Shown here: piece after piece, positions 8,176-16,755 of the stretch
Layout: each line of letters starts with the position of its first letter
Numbering within the stretch: position 1 is the stretch's first letter
Origin: Lachnospiraceae bacterium
GTDB lineage: Bacteria > Bacillota > Clostridia > Lachnospirales > Lachnospiraceae
Direction: 5' to 3'
Length of the DNA: 53,734 nt
Assembly (NCBI GenBank): GCA_030524635.1
Contig: JAUNGG010000025.1
Span: 1 to 53,734, forward strand
Position numbers and translations under genes: made by a program
Notes under the pieces: model-generated
The model's database searches: none
What the model saw: only the letters and a program-made list of their open reading frames with translations
Told to the model about the DNA's origin: nothing

Positions 8176-8716
8176 TCTTGCGGATCACCTTGCATGGATT
8201 TCCGCCGGCAATCACCCAGTCTGGAATATCCTTTGTCACCACACTTCCGGCGCCGATAACAGTATTGCTTCCGATGTGAACACCTGGCAGGATGACGGTG
8301 TTGCCGCCGACCCACACATTATCCCCAATGGAAACGCTGATTCCGTACTCATACATGCTGTTTCTTGCAGTGGGGTGCACCGGATGGCCGGCGGTGTAGA
8401 TGGCTACGTTTGGAGCCAGCATGCAGTTATCGCCGATGGTGACCTTGGCCACATCAATAATGGTGCAGTTATAATTGGCAAAGAAATTTTTCCCTACCTG
8501 AATGTGGGAGCCGTAGTCGCAGTAAAAGGGCGGATTGACAAAGGCGCCTTCCGACTTGCCAAACAGCTCCTTTACAATGGCTGCGATTCCGTCAAAATCA
8601 GAAACATCGATGGTATTTAACCGCTGCAGGATCCGCCGGCACACCTTCTGCTCCTCCATGACCGATGCATCGGAGATATAGGGCAGTTCCAGATCTCTTC
8701 TTGTCTTGTTATCCAT
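8093..8716 (-). CDS. Sugar O-acetyltransferase, Maa/LacA left-handed beta-helix type
   Basis: A 207-residue hexapeptide-repeat acetyltransferase. The N-terminal Mac domain (LELPYISDASVMEEQ) is followed by left-handed beta-helix repeats and the maltose/galactoside acetyltransferase signature VGGNTVILPGVHIGSNTVIG; the catalytic His lies in AGHPVHP. It transfers acetyl from acetyl-CoA to a sugar hydroxyl in the cytoplasm. The ATG at 8716 sits 8 nt after AGGAGG, better than the ATG two codons upstream, which nearly touches that site. It is divergent from the AraC-type regulator and converges on, and overlaps, the ABC ATPase gene. Confidence 0.9.
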   Translation of the reverse strand: MDNKTRRDLELPYISDASVMEEQKVCRRILQRLNTIDVSDFDGIAAIVKELFGKSEGAFVNPPFYCDYGSHIQVGKNFFANYNCTIIDVAKVTIGDNCMLAPNVAIYTAGHPVHPTARNSMYEYGISVSIGDNVWVGGNTVILPGVHIGSNTVIGAGSVVTKDIPDWVIAGGNPCKVIRKITEEDILYYYKKQPFDEEALSAFYQPE

Positions 8717-8892
8717 CTTCATATCCTCCTGAAATCTTGTCTAAAATATAATAATAGTGTAAAATTACAGCAGATTCTATCAATATTATCGGTATATATT
8801 ATAAAAATCGTATTTATTTTCCGCTTATCTGGTTTCGCATCGATCTGGCATGGCCAGAGAATGTGTTTTTAGAAAATCGAAAGGAGAACGAG

Positions 8893-9783
8893 ATGATAGA
8901 ACTTGATATTATGCAGGACAGCTCCGAGGTGATTCACTATGACCGCTCCGGAGTCCCCCTCTACATCCGGACTGCCAGGCTGGCCAGCTATCCGAATATG
9001 CAGGCTCTCTGCCATTGGCATGATGATGTGGAGATGGTCTACATCCGGGAGGGACAGATGAATTATTATATTAATGGGGCCAGAATCCTGCTGAAGGAGC
9101 ATGACGGTATTTTAATCAATGCCAGACAGATGCATTATGGCTATGCTTATATGGGACAGGACTGCGAATTTTCCTGTCTTTTGTTTCATCCTGGGCTGTT
9201 TACCGGCAATAAGGAGCTGCAGAAGGAATACATTACGCCGGTTTTGGAAAATCCTGGATTAGAATACTGGTATCTGGATTCCAGAGAGGCCTTTGGACGG
9301 GAGATGGTTTCTCTGCTTGGCCGGATGGTGGAGCAAAAAGAGATGGCTGCTCCCGGTTATGAGATCCAGGTGGTGGGGCTGATGCATCTTTTGTGGGGGC
9401 GTCTGCTGTCTGCTGCCAGTGTGCTGCCGGATGTGCTGCCAGGCAGTGTCCATCCTGATCTGGCGGTTCAGAAGGATATGGTGTCCTACATCCACCAGCA
9501 TTATGGAGAGAAGCTGACCCTGGCAGATATTGCAGCCTCCGGCCATGTGTGCCGCAGCAAATGCTGTTCCATCTTCAAGCAGTATCTGCAGCAGTCACCG
9601 ATTGAATTTTTAAATGCCTATCGGATGAAGGTAAGCTGCAATCTTCTCCAGTCTACAGAAAAGAACATTACAGAGATCGCACTGACCTGCGGCTTTAATC
9701 ATCTGAGCTATTTTTCCAAGCTGTTTTGGTTGTATTATGGGTGCACACCAGGGGAATATCGGAAGAAGATTTCAAAGTCTTAA
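8893..9783 (+). CDS. AraC-family transcriptional regulator with cupin sensor domain
   Basis: A 296-residue regulator. Residues 1-150 form the cupin-type sensor (MQALCHWHDDVEMVYIREGQ), and the last ~100 residues the double helix-turn-helix (KLTLADIAASGHVCRSKCC and ITEIALTCGFNHLSYFSKLF, ending GCTPGEYRKK). ATG 8893 lies 6 nt after AGGAG at 8882-8886, so the in-frame ATG at 8863 is rejected. It is divergently transcribed from the acetyltransferase gene across a ~175-bp A/T-rich gap, the usual arrangement for a regulator and its target; a carbohydrate ligand is likely but not shown. Confidence 0.88.
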   Translation: MIELDIMQDSSEVIHYDRSGVPLYIRTARLASYPNMQALCHWHDDVEMVYIREGQMNYYINGARILLKEHDGILINARQMHYGYAYMGQDCEFSCLLFHPGLFTGNKELQKEYITPVLENPGLEYWYLDSREAFGREMVSLLGRMVEQKEMAAPGYEIQVVGLMHLLWGRLLSAASVLPDVLPGSVHPDLAVQKDMVSYIHQHYGEKLTLADIAASGHVCRSKCCSIFKQYLQQSPIEFLNAYRMKVSCNLLQSTEKNITEIALTCGFNHLSYFSKLFWLYYGCTPGEYRKKISKS

Positions 9784-9821
9784 ATGCATTTTGACGAAAA
9801 AACAGTTTTTGGAGAAAAAGC

Positions 9822-9864
9822 TTGATAAAGTATTTACAAAAATATAGAATTGGAGTATTCTATA
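9822..9864 (+). promoter_or_regulatory. Promoter of the molybdenum operon with overlapping 22-bp palindrome
   Basis: Two overlapping promoters fit: TTGATA (9822-9827)/TAGAAT (9845-9850) and TTTACA (9833-9838)/TATTCT (9856-9861), each with a 17-bp spacer. A palindrome of TATAGAAT (9843-9850), 6 bp, ATTCTATA (9857-9864) covers both -10 elements. Such placement suits a repressor site. A ModE-type regulator encoded at 21267-22223 is an obvious candidate, but the half-sites do not match the E. coli ModE box as I know it. Confidence 0.6.
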
Positions 9865-9912
9865 ATCAACCGTTATTCAACAAAAAAAATAACGAAAAAA
9901 GGGGTTACAAGA

Positions 9913-10971
9913 ATGAAGTTAATCAACACAGTAGATGCAGAAGGCACTGTTTTGTGCCATGACATTACACAGATTATCAAAGGTGTTACCAAGGATGCCG
10001 TATTCCGCAAGGGCCATGTGGTAACGAAGGAGGATATCCCGGTGCTGCTGAGCGTGGGCAAGGATCAGCTTTACGTCTGGGAGAAGGAGAAAGGGATTCT
10101 TCATGAGAATGACGCAGCCGAGATTCTTTGTCAGCTGTGTATCAATGAACATATGGACCGGTCTCAGGCCAAGGAAGGAAAGATTGAGCTGACCGCAGCC
10201 TGCGATGGTCTGTTGAAAGTAGATAATCGGGGAATGAAGGCGGTAAATGGCTTTGGGCAGATGATGATTGCCAGCCGTCACGGCAACTTCCCGGTGAAGA
10301 AGGGGGACAAGCTGGCCGGCACCCGGATCATCCCGCTGGTGATTGAAGAAGAGAAGATGGAGGCAGCCAGACAGGCGGCGATGGCAGCGACAGAAGGAAA
10401 TTCCATCTTAAAGCTGATGCCGTTCCAGCATAAAAAGGTTGGTATCGTGACCACTGGAAATGAAGTATTTTACGGCCGCATCAAGGATACCTTTACACCG
10501 GTCATTGAGGATAAGATGGCGGAATTTGACACGGAGATCATCGGGCATGATACCTGGAATGATGATGATAAGAAGGTAACAGCATCGATTTTAAGCATGA
10601 TTCAAAAGGGCGCTGATGTGGTAGTCTGTACCGGCGGCATGAGCGTGGATCCAGATGACAAGACGCCGCTGGCCATCAAGAATACTGGCGCCAGGATTGT
10701 ATCCTACGGAGCTCCGGTGCTTCCGGGAGCCATGTTCCTGTTAGCCTACTATGAGGTGAAGGATGGAGACCGGCCCAGAACCGTTGCTATTATGGGGCTT
10801 CCAGGATGTGTGATGTATGCAAAGCGTACCATTTTTGACCTGGTGCTGCCCAGGGTGATGGCTGACGATGAGGTGACGGCAGAGGATCTGGCCAGCTTAG
10901 GACAGGGCGGCCTGTGTCTTGGCTGCCCAGTCTGTACCTTCCCCAACTGCGGCTTCGGCAAGGGATATTAA
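9913..10971 (+). CDS. MoeA-like molybdopterin-binding protein
   Basis: A 352-residue cytoplasmic protein. Residues ~170-330 form a MoCF/MogA-like molybdopterin-binding domain (VGIVTTGNEVFYGRI, VVCTGGMSVDPDDKTP, PGAMFLLAY, MGLPGCVMY). The N-terminal half resembles the front part of MoeA-related proteins. The C-terminus has an unusual Cys cluster, CLGCPVCTFPNCGFGKG, a likely metal or Fe-S site. The ATG at 9913 is preferred; an in-frame TTG at 9850 falls inside the promoter palindrome and cannot be the start. It leads the operon, so it may act early in molybdenum insertion or as a cofactor sensor or carrier. It is shorter than true MoeA and function is inferred from domain and context. Confidence 0.82.
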   Translation: MKLINTVDAEGTVLCHDITQIIKGVTKDAVFRKGHVVTKEDIPVLLSVGKDQLYVWEKEKGILHENDAAEILCQLCINEHMDRSQAKEGKIELTAACDGLLKVDNRGMKAVNGFGQMMIASRHGNFPVKKGDKLAGTRIIPLVIEEEKMEAARQAAMAATEGNSILKLMPFQHKKVGIVTTGNEVFYGRIKDTFTPVIEDKMAEFDTEIIGHDTWNDDDKKVTASILSMIQKGADVVVCTGGMSVDPDDKTPLAIKNTGARIVSYGAPVLPGAMFLLAYYEVKDGDRPRTVAIMGLPGCVMYAKRTIFDLVLPRVMADDEVTAEDLASLGQGGLCLGCPVCTFPNCGFGKGY

Positions 10972-11050
10972 GGTCTGTAAAGAATAGAAAAGCCGGTTTT
11001 CAATGTCGGCTTTACAGGGATAGAACGATTTGAATATGAAGGAACCGATT

Positions 11051-11533
11051 ATGGAATTTACACATTTTGACAATCAGGGCAATGCATGGATGGTGGATGT
11101 GAGCCAGAAGGCAGATACCATGCGGGAGGCGACTGCTTCCGGAAGTATTTTCATGAGCCAGGAGTGCCTTAAGAAGGTGATCCAGGGGGACATGAAAAAA
11201 GGGGATGTGCTCGGAGTGGCCCGCATTGCCGGGATCATGGGAGCAAAGAAGACCTCTGAGCTGATTCCCCTGTGCCATATCCTGAATCTGACCAAGCTGA
11301 CTGTGGATTTTGAGATCATAGAGGAGAAGAATGAGATCCGGGCATCCTGTACGGCAAAGACCACCGGAAAGACCGGCGTGGAGATGGAGGCGCTGACCGG
11401 AGTTTCCGCTGCGCTGCTGACCATCTATGATATGTGCAAGGCAGTGGACAAGACTATGGTGATCAGCAATATCTGCCTGCAGCACAAGTCGGGAGGAAAG
11501 AGCGGAGAGTTTTTCCGCCCGGAGCAAGAATGA
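11051..11533 (+). CDS. moaC: Cyclic pyranopterin monophosphate synthase MoaC
   Basis: A 160-residue enzyme of the first molybdopterin step: it converts the MoaA product (3',8-cyclo-GTP) to cyclic pyranopterin monophosphate. Family landmarks are present from end to end: [36 protein letters not shown], the active-site stretch LIPLCHIL, and [20 protein letters not shown], which carries the catalytic residues. The ATG at 11051 is 7 nt after AAGGA and matches the usual start (M-EFTHFD); in-frame starts at 11030 and 11036 lack a good ribosome site. The moaA gene follows, so both first-step enzymes are made together. Confidence 0.95.
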   Translation: MEFTHFDNQGNAWMVDVSQKADTMREATASGSIFMSQECLKKVIQGDMKKGDVLGVARIAGIMGAKKTSELIPLCHILNLTKLTVDFEIIEEKNEIRASCTAKTTGKTGVEMEALTGVSAALLTIYDMCKAVDKTMVISNICLQHKSGGKSGEFFRPEQE

Positions 11534-11541
11534 GAATAAAT

Positions 11542-11568
11542 ATAACTGTAAAGGTACGAAACCGTTAT
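11542..11568 (+). repeat. 27-nt intercistronic hairpin repeat, copy B
   Basis: Starts ATAACTGTAAAGG and ends AAACCGTTAT. Same length and same sense orientation as copies A (4498) and C (45422). The outermost pair is A-T here where the other copies have G-C, a compensating change. It lies in the gap between moaC and moaA. Confidence 0.65.
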
Positions 11569-11637
11569 GAGTAAATGGTGAAAGGGATTTACCCATACCT
11601 GTATATGCCGGAAAGCATGCACAGAATGGAGGAAATT

Positions 11638-12672
11638 ATGAATGATTCTTATGGAAGAACCATCGACTATATGAGGATATCCATCACCGACCGCTGCAAT
11701 CTGCGCTGCAAATACTGCATGCCTTATGGTGTGGAAAGTGTTGAGCCCAGAGATATCCTGACATTAGAGGAGATCCAGGCGGTGGCGATGGCAGGAGCCG
11801 GCCTGGGCATCCGGCACATTAAGGTGACAGGCGGAGAGCCGTTGACGCGGAAGGGCTGCTGCCAGATGGTAAGAATGCTGAAATCCATTCCGGGGATCGA
11901 GAAAGTGACCATCACCACCAACGGGATCCTTCTGGGACGGTACCTGGAGGAGCTGGTGGCTGCTGGAATTGATGGGATCAACATTAGTCTGGATACGGTG
12001 GACCGGGATACGTACCGGGAGATCACCGGTTATGACGGCCTGGCAGAGGTGATAGAAGTGCTGGAGCGGGCAGCTTCCCTGCCGATTCCCATTAAGATCA
12101 ATGCCGTTTCCATTGACTTTGATGGCGGCTGGGCCTCGGTGGCTGAACTTGCCAGAAAGTATCCGGTGGATGTGCGGTTTATCGAGATGATGCCCATTGG
12201 CTACGGGCGGAATTTTAAGACATTAAATCACCAGGAGCTGCTTTTTGAAATGGAAAAGCGGTATCCGGGTATGCAGCCGGACTCCCGGGTGCACGGCTTT
12301 GGGCCGGCAGTTTACTATCAGATCCCTGGATTTCAGGGAAGCATCGGTCTGATCAGCGCCATTCACGGAAAGTTCTGCGGCGACTGCAACCGGGTGCGGC
12401 TGACTTCCCAGGGACATTTGAAAACCTGTCTCTGCTTTGAGGACGGGGTAGATTTAAGGAAAATTCTTCGGGAGGAAGAGGGAGAGTCCGGCAGCCTCCG
12501 CGCCAATGGACACTGGCAGTGGCGTTATCAGAGCTGTCCGGATGATAAGGCACTTCAGCAGCGGCTGACAGCGGCTATGAGCCAGGCGATTCAGTTAAAG
12601 CCGGCGGCACATTGCTTTGAGAATCCGGAGTATATCACAGAAGTACATAATATGGTAGATATTGGAGGATAA
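11638..12672 (+). CDS. moaA: GTP 3',8-cyclase MoaA (radical SAM)
   Basis: A 344-residue radical SAM enzyme that starts molybdopterin synthesis from GTP. The N-terminal cluster motif is C20-x3-C24-x2-C27 (RCNLRCKYC), followed by VTGGEPL. The C-terminal cluster is C247-x2-C250-x13-C264, the exact MoaA spacing, and the chain ends in Gly-Gly, needed for activity in characterised MoaA. GGAGG at 11628-11632 sets ATG 11638; the longer frame from 11575 has no ribosome site. The next gene begins 6 bp after the stop. All key residues appear intact. Confidence 0.96.
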   Translation: MNDSYGRTIDYMRISITDRCNLRCKYCMPYGVESVEPRDILTLEEIQAVAMAGAGLGIRHIKVTGGEPLTRKGCCQMVRMLKSIPGIEKVTITTNGILLGRYLEELVAAGIDGINISLDTVDRDTYREITGYDGLAEVIEVLERAASLPIPIKINAVSIDFDGGWASVAELARKYPVDVRFIEMMPIGYGRNFKTLNHQELLFEMEKRYPGMQPDSRVHGFGPAVYYQIPGFQGSIGLISAIHGKFCGDCNRVRLTSQGHLKTCLCFEDGVDLRKILREEEGESGSLRANGHWQWRYQSCPDDKALQQRLTAAMSQAIQLKPAAHCFENPEYITEVHNMVDIGG

Positions 12673-12678
12673 GCAAAT

Positions 12679-13695
12679 ATGGAACAGGAAGTGAAGCAGG
12701 AAACCGGGACCGGAAAAGGAGCAGGGGGAAAACAGGCAGATGGGAAGGCGCACTCTGGCGAGGGGATCGTCAAGGCCATCTGTATCAGCGATGTGCGGGG
12801 AATCGAGAAACATTCCATTCCGGAAGCCCATTTCCTTGTTGATTTTGGAATTGAGGGAGACGCCCATGCAGGGCACTGGCACCGTCAGGTCAGCCTGCTT
12901 TCCTATGATAAAGTATTGGCATTTAATGAGCGGGGAGCCAATGTGGATGACGGGGCCTTCGGAGAAAACCTGGTGGTGGAGGGCATCGACTTCCGTGCTC
13001 TTCCGGTAGGAACCAGGCTGTATGCCGGTACCGTCCAGCTGGAGATGACCCAGATCGGCAAGGAATGCCACAGCCACTGTACAATCTATCAGAGGATGGG
13101 CGAGTGCATCATGCCCAGGGAAGGCGTGTTTGCCAAGGTAGTAAAGGAAGGCATCATCCGTCCTGGCGACAAGATGCGTGTGGAGGAGCCGGCAGCAGAC
13201 CGTCCCTTTACGGCAGCGGTGATCACCTTAAGCGACAAGGGTGCCAAGGGTGAGCGCAAGGATGAAAGCGGCCCGGCAGCGGCGCAGATGTTAACGGAAG
13301 CCGGATATGATGTGGTGGAGACCCTGATCCTGCCGGATGAGCCTTCTCTGTTAAAGGTACAGCTGATCCGTCTGGCAGACAGCCGTCAGGTGGACCTGGT
13401 GCTGACCAGCGGCGGAACCGGATTTTCCATGCGTGACCAGACACCGGAGGCTACCATGGCAGTGGCAGACCGGAATGCCCCCGGCATTGCAGAGGCGATC
13501 CGTTATAAATCCATGCAGGTGACCGACCGTGCCATGTTAAGCCGCGGCGCATCGGTGATCCGGAAGAAGACTCTGATTGTCAATCTTCCAGGAAGTCCCA
13601 AAGCAGTAAAGGAAAGTCTGGGCTTTATCCTGGATTCCCTGGATCATGGCTTAAAGATCCTGCGGGGGAGCGCCTCTGAGTGTGCAAGACGGTAG
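12679..13695 (+). CDS. MOSC domain - MogA/MoaB fusion protein
   Basis: A 338-residue two-domain protein. A Gly/Lys-rich lead of ~28 residues precedes a MOSC domain (about 30-172; GIEGDAHAGHWHRQVSLL, GAFGENLVVEGID, and the Cys-containing IGKECHSHCTIYQRMG). MOSC domains bind or transfer the sulfurated molybdenum cofactor. The second half (about 177-338) is MogA/MoaB-like, with the molybdopterin-binding signature LTSGGTGFSMRDQTPEAT, and would adenylylate molybdopterin before metal insertion. Fusion of an early and a late cofactor function suggests substrate channelling. Such fusions are known in Clostridia; the exact division of labour is inferred. Confidence 0.9.
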   Translation: MEQEVKQETGTGKGAGGKQADGKAHSGEGIVKAICISDVRGIEKHSIPEAHFLVDFGIEGDAHAGHWHRQVSLLSYDKVLAFNERGANVDDGAFGENLVVEGIDFRALPVGTRLYAGTVQLEMTQIGKECHSHCTIYQRMGECIMPREGVFAKVVKEGIIRPGDKMRVEEPAADRPFTAAVITLSDKGAKGERKDESGPAAAQMLTEAGYDVVETLILPDEPSLLKVQLIRLADSRQVDLVLTSGGTGFSMRDQTPEATMAVADRNAPGIAEAIRYKSMQVTDRAMLSRGASVIRKKTLIVNLPGSPKAVKESLGFILDSLDHGLKILRGSASECARR

Positions 13696-13783
13696 GATGC
13701 GGCTCAAGGGTTTTTTGGAAACCGCAGCAGAAACAAAATCATGGTGATTCAAACAGAAGCAAAATGATCCTGCTTCCATGTCA

Positions 13784-13809
13784 GGCATGCTGCTGTCAAG
13801 CAGCATGCC
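13784..13809 (+). promoter_or_regulatory. Hairpin ahead of modA
   Basis: GGCATGCTGCT (13784-13794) and AGCAGCATGCC (13799-13809) form a perfect 11-bp stem with a GTCA loop, with no T-run. A weaker GAAGCA/TGCTTC stem lies just upstream (about 13756-13776). The 153-bp gap between the MOSC-MogA gene and modA is otherwise featureless. The hairpin may stabilise or demarcate the modA message; no separate promoter is evident. Confidence 0.5.
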
Positions 13810-13848
13810 GGCTTGAAGATAAATGAAAAACAAAAAGGAGAGACTATT

Positions 13849-14742
13849 ATGAGAAAACAGATCGGAATGATGTTGGCGGCAGTTTTAGCAGCAGGAGCAT
13901 TAGCTGGCTGCTCTTCCTCCTCGAAGGAGACCACCGCAGCTCCCACAACTGCAGCCGAGACGACAGCAGCAGCCACAGAAGCCGAGAAGGAGACTGCAGA
14001 AGCTGAGTCCGAGGAGGAAACGACAGAGGCAGCGGCAGGAGAAGCAGAGGAGATCCTGGTGGCGGCAGCGGCCAGCTTAAAGAATGCGTATGAGGAAGAA
14101 CTGATCCCTATGTTCCAGGAGAAGTATCCGAATGTTACCGTTAAGGGAACCTACGACAGCTCAGGCAAGCTGCAGACTCAGATCGAGGAAGGACTGGAGG
14201 CTGATGTGTTCATGTCAGCAGCAACCAAGCAGATGAAGGCACTGGATGAGGAGGGCATGATTGATTCCGAGACAATCACAAACCTTCTGGAGAATAAGAT
14301 CGTTCTGATCGTGCCTTCTGGCAGTGATGCCGGACTGGAGGCCTTTGAGGATATTGCAGATGCAGCCAGCATCGCCTTAGGTGATCCGGCCAGCGTACCG
14401 GCGGGCCAGTATGCACAGGAAGCTTTAACCTCCTTAGGAATCTGGGATTCCATCCAGGATAAGGTAAGCTTCGGCACCAATGTAACCGAGGTATTGAATC
14501 AGGTGGCAGCTGCCAGTGCCGATGCCGGCATCGTATATGCAACAGACGCAGCCAGCATGGCAGATCAGGTTACCGTAGTAGCAGAGGCTCCCGAGGGAAG
14601 TCTGTCTGCGAAGGTGATCTATCCGGTAGCAGTGGTAAAGGACAGCGCACATGCAGACAGTGCAAATGCGTTTGTTGAATTTTTAAAGACTCCGGAGGCA
14701 ATGGAGGTATTTGAATCCTACGGATTCTCTGCCGGAAACTAA
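13849..14742 (+). CDS. modA: Molybdate-binding lipoprotein ModA
   Basis: A 297-residue extracellular binding protein. The signal peptide ends in lipobox LAGC with Cys21 as the lipidation site; a Thr/Ala/Glu-rich linker runs to about residue 72. The mature domain shows ModA landmarks: LVAAAASLKNAYEE, KGTYDSSGKLQTQIEEG, ADVFMSAATKQM and DAGIVYATDA. The AAGGAG site before 13849 sets the start. Followed by modB and modC, it forms a complete molybdate importer. Tungstate cannot be excluded as a ligand. Confidence 0.93.
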   Translation: MRKQIGMMLAAVLAAGALAGCSSSSKETTAAPTTAAETTAAATEAEKETAEAESEEETTEAAAGEAEEILVAAAASLKNAYEEELIPMFQEKYPNVTVKGTYDSSGKLQTQIEEGLEADVFMSAATKQMKALDEEGMIDSETITNLLENKIVLIVPSGSDAGLEAFEDIADAASIALGDPASVPAGQYAQEALTSLGIWDSIQDKVSFGTNVTEVLNQVAAASADAGIVYATDAASMADQVTVVAEAPEGSLSAKVIYPVAVVKDSAHADSANAFVEFLKTPEAMEVFESYGFSAGN

Positions 14743-14754
14743 CCGATGACGATT

Positions 14755-14784
14755 CAGCCGGATGCGGTCAGAAGCATCCGGCTG
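14755..14784 (+). promoter_or_regulatory. Intercistronic hairpin between modA and modB
   Basis: CAGCCGGATGC (14755-14765) and GCATCCGGCTG (14774-14784) form a perfect 11-bp stem with an 8-nt loop and no T-run. A stable hairpin straight after a binding-protein gene commonly protects that message or reduces downstream expression, which would give more ModA than ModBC. Confidence 0.55.
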
Positions 14785-14874
14785 TAAATACATCCTTCCG
14801 AGGATCCGGTTTTCGGCTGCGGTAAGGTGTACTTTTGCAGTGTGACAGTAAATGAAAGGGGCATCAGAACGGAT

Positions 14875-15546
14875 ATGGATTGGTCACCGATCTTTATTTC
14901 AATGAAGACAGCAAGCCTGTCAATCTTAATCACCTTTTTTCTGGGGATCTTAGCAGCCTGGGCGGTGGTCAGTATGAAGCATGAAAAATGGAAAGCGATT
15001 CTGGATGGGATCCTAACCCTTCCTCTGGTCCTGCCTCCTACGGTGGCCGGATTTTTCCTTTTGTATCTGTTTGGAGTCAAACGGCCCATCGGTAAATTTT
15101 TTATTGAGTATTTCAGCATTAAGATCGCGTTTTCCTGGGGAGCTACCGTCATTGCGGCGGTAACCATGTCATTTCCGCTGATGTATCGGTCTGCCAGGGG
15201 TGCGTTTGAGCAGGTGGATCCCAATCTTGCGGCGGCGGCCAGGACGCTGGGGATGAGCGAGTGGACGATTTTCCGGAAGGTGCTGTTTGCCAATGCCCTT
15301 CCCGGTATCGTCAGCGGCGGTGTGCTGGCATTTGCCAGAGGATTGGGAGAATTCGGCGCGACAGCTATGATTGCCGGGAACATTGCCGGAAAGACTAGGA
15401 CCCTTCCTATGGCGGTGTACTCGGAGGTGGCAGCCGGAAATATGGACAGCGCGTACCAGTATGTGCTGATTATTGTGGTGATTGCATTTATTTCTGTGAT
15501 TTTTATGAATTACTGGGCAGCCCGGGCAGAGAAGAAAAGGCGGTAG
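14875..15546 (+). CDS. modB: Molybdate ABC transporter permease ModB
   Basis: A 223-residue permease with about five membrane helices. Landmarks include LTLPLVLPPTVAGFFLLYLFG, the EAA loop AAAARTLGMSEWTIFRKVLF and GLGEFGATAMIAGN, all characteristic of ModB/CysT-type permeases. ATG 14875 (MDWSPIFISMKT) matches the family start; the open frame extends upstream to 14827 without a family-like N-terminus. modC follows 8 bp after the stop. Confidence 0.93.
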   Translation: MDWSPIFISMKTASLSILITFFLGILAAWAVVSMKHEKWKAILDGILTLPLVLPPTVAGFFLLYLFGVKRPIGKFFIEYFSIKIAFSWGATVIAAVTMSFPLMYRSARGAFEQVDPNLAAAARTLGMSEWTIFRKVLFANALPGIVSGGVLAFARGLGEFGATAMIAGNIAGKTRTLPMAVYSEVAAGNMDSAYQYVLIIVVIAFISVIFMNYWAARAEKKRR

Positions 15547-15554
15547 AAAGCAGC

Positions 15555-16652
15555 ATGAAAAACGAACAGATCCTTTTGGAAGCAGAAATCAAGAAAAAAC
15601 TGAAAGAATTTGACCTGGATCTTTCCTTTTCCTCTGGAAGAGGATGTCTGGGGATCCTGGGACCCTCTGGCTGCGGGAAGAGTATGACCCTAAAGTCGGT
15701 GGCAGGGATCATAACACCAGATGCGGGAAGGATTCGCCTTTTAGAAAAGCAGCGGGTTCTCTACGATTCCAGCCAAAAGATCAACCTGCGCCCTCAGGAA
15801 CGGCGGGTCGGGTATCTCTTTCAGAATTATGCCCTGTTCCCCAATATGACGGTGGAAGAAAACATTATGACAGGATTAAAAAGCCTGAAAAAGGACGGCT
15901 TATTCCGGAAAAATCGGACAGCCGAGATGATAGAACGGTTCCGGCTGACCGGGCTGGAAAAGCGGTATCCCGGACAGCTTTCCGGGGGCCAGCAGCAGCG
16001 TGTGGCATTGGCAAGGATCCTGGCCTATGAGCCGGAGGTGCTTCTTTTGGATGAGCCGTTTTCTGCTATGGATACCTACCTTCGGGAGGGGCTTCGTCTG
16101 GAGCTTGCTAGTGTGCTGAACAGCTATGAGGGTGCCTCCGTCATGGTGACCCATGACCGGGATGAAGCGTATCAGCTTTGTGATCATCTGCTGCTGATGA
16201 GCCGGGGAAAGGTGCTGGCAGCAGGAAGGACCCGTGATATCTTCCAGAACCCTGTCACCTGCCAGGCGGCCAGATTGACAGGCTGCAAGAATATTTCACG
16301 GATTGAGCGGCTTGGCAGCCGCCGGGTCAAGGCTTTGGACTGGAATGGGCTGGAGTTGGTGACGGAGCAGGCGGTGACGGATGACATCACCTCGGTGGGA
16401 ATCCGCGCCCATGACTTTGAAGCATTATCGGAGGGGGAGGCCTCCCGATTTGCCGGCAGGGAAGAAGCCAATCTGATCCCGGTCCAAAATCCGCGGATAT
16501 CCGAGATGCCCTTTGAGTGGTATATTACCCTGGACAATGGATTATGGTGGAAAAAGGAGAAGAACATCCATACCCATGATGCGGCAGGCATCATTCCCGC
16601 CTGGCTGCGGGTAGAGCCGTCGGAGATCCTTCTTTTGAAGGGGGAATTGTAG
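15555..16652 (+). CDS. modC: Molybdate ABC transporter ATPase ModC
   Basis: A 365-residue ATPase. Walker A GPSGCGKS is at about residues 35-42, the signature LSGGQQQR near 141-148, Walker B VLLLDEPFSAMD near 161-172, and the H-loop in VTHDRDEAY. The C-terminal ~130 residues form the MOBE-like regulatory region, where ModC proteins sense molybdate or tungstate. It completes ModABC and energises molybdate uptake for the cofactor enzymes encoded upstream. Confidence 0.93.
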   Translation: MKNEQILLEAEIKKKLKEFDLDLSFSSGRGCLGILGPSGCGKSMTLKSVAGIITPDAGRIRLLEKQRVLYDSSQKINLRPQERRVGYLFQNYALFPNMTVEENIMTGLKSLKKDGLFRKNRTAEMIERFRLTGLEKRYPGQLSGGQQQRVALARILAYEPEVLLLDEPFSAMDTYLREGLRLELASVLNSYEGASVMVTHDRDEAYQLCDHLLLMSRGKVLAAGRTRDIFQNPVTCQAARLTGCKNISRIERLGSRRVKALDWNGLELVTEQAVTDDITSVGIRAHDFEALSEGEASRFAGREEANLIPVQNPRISEMPFEWYITLDNGLWWKKEKNIHTHDAAGIIPAWLRVEPSEILLLKGEL

Positions 16653-16755
16653 CGCTGTTTGAAAAAGCTGGTATCGTGGAAGCTGTGCCGGCAGAAGTTG
16701 ATAAAAAGAAGGCAGCTGTGAGAGCAGAAATCTGCTGTAAAATAAGGAGCATGCT

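Noticed and set aside
9850..9912. Start of the MoeA-like protein at an in-frame TTG (9850)
   Set aside because: That codon lies within the operator palindrome and the -10 region, upstream of any transcript start; ATG 9913 is used.
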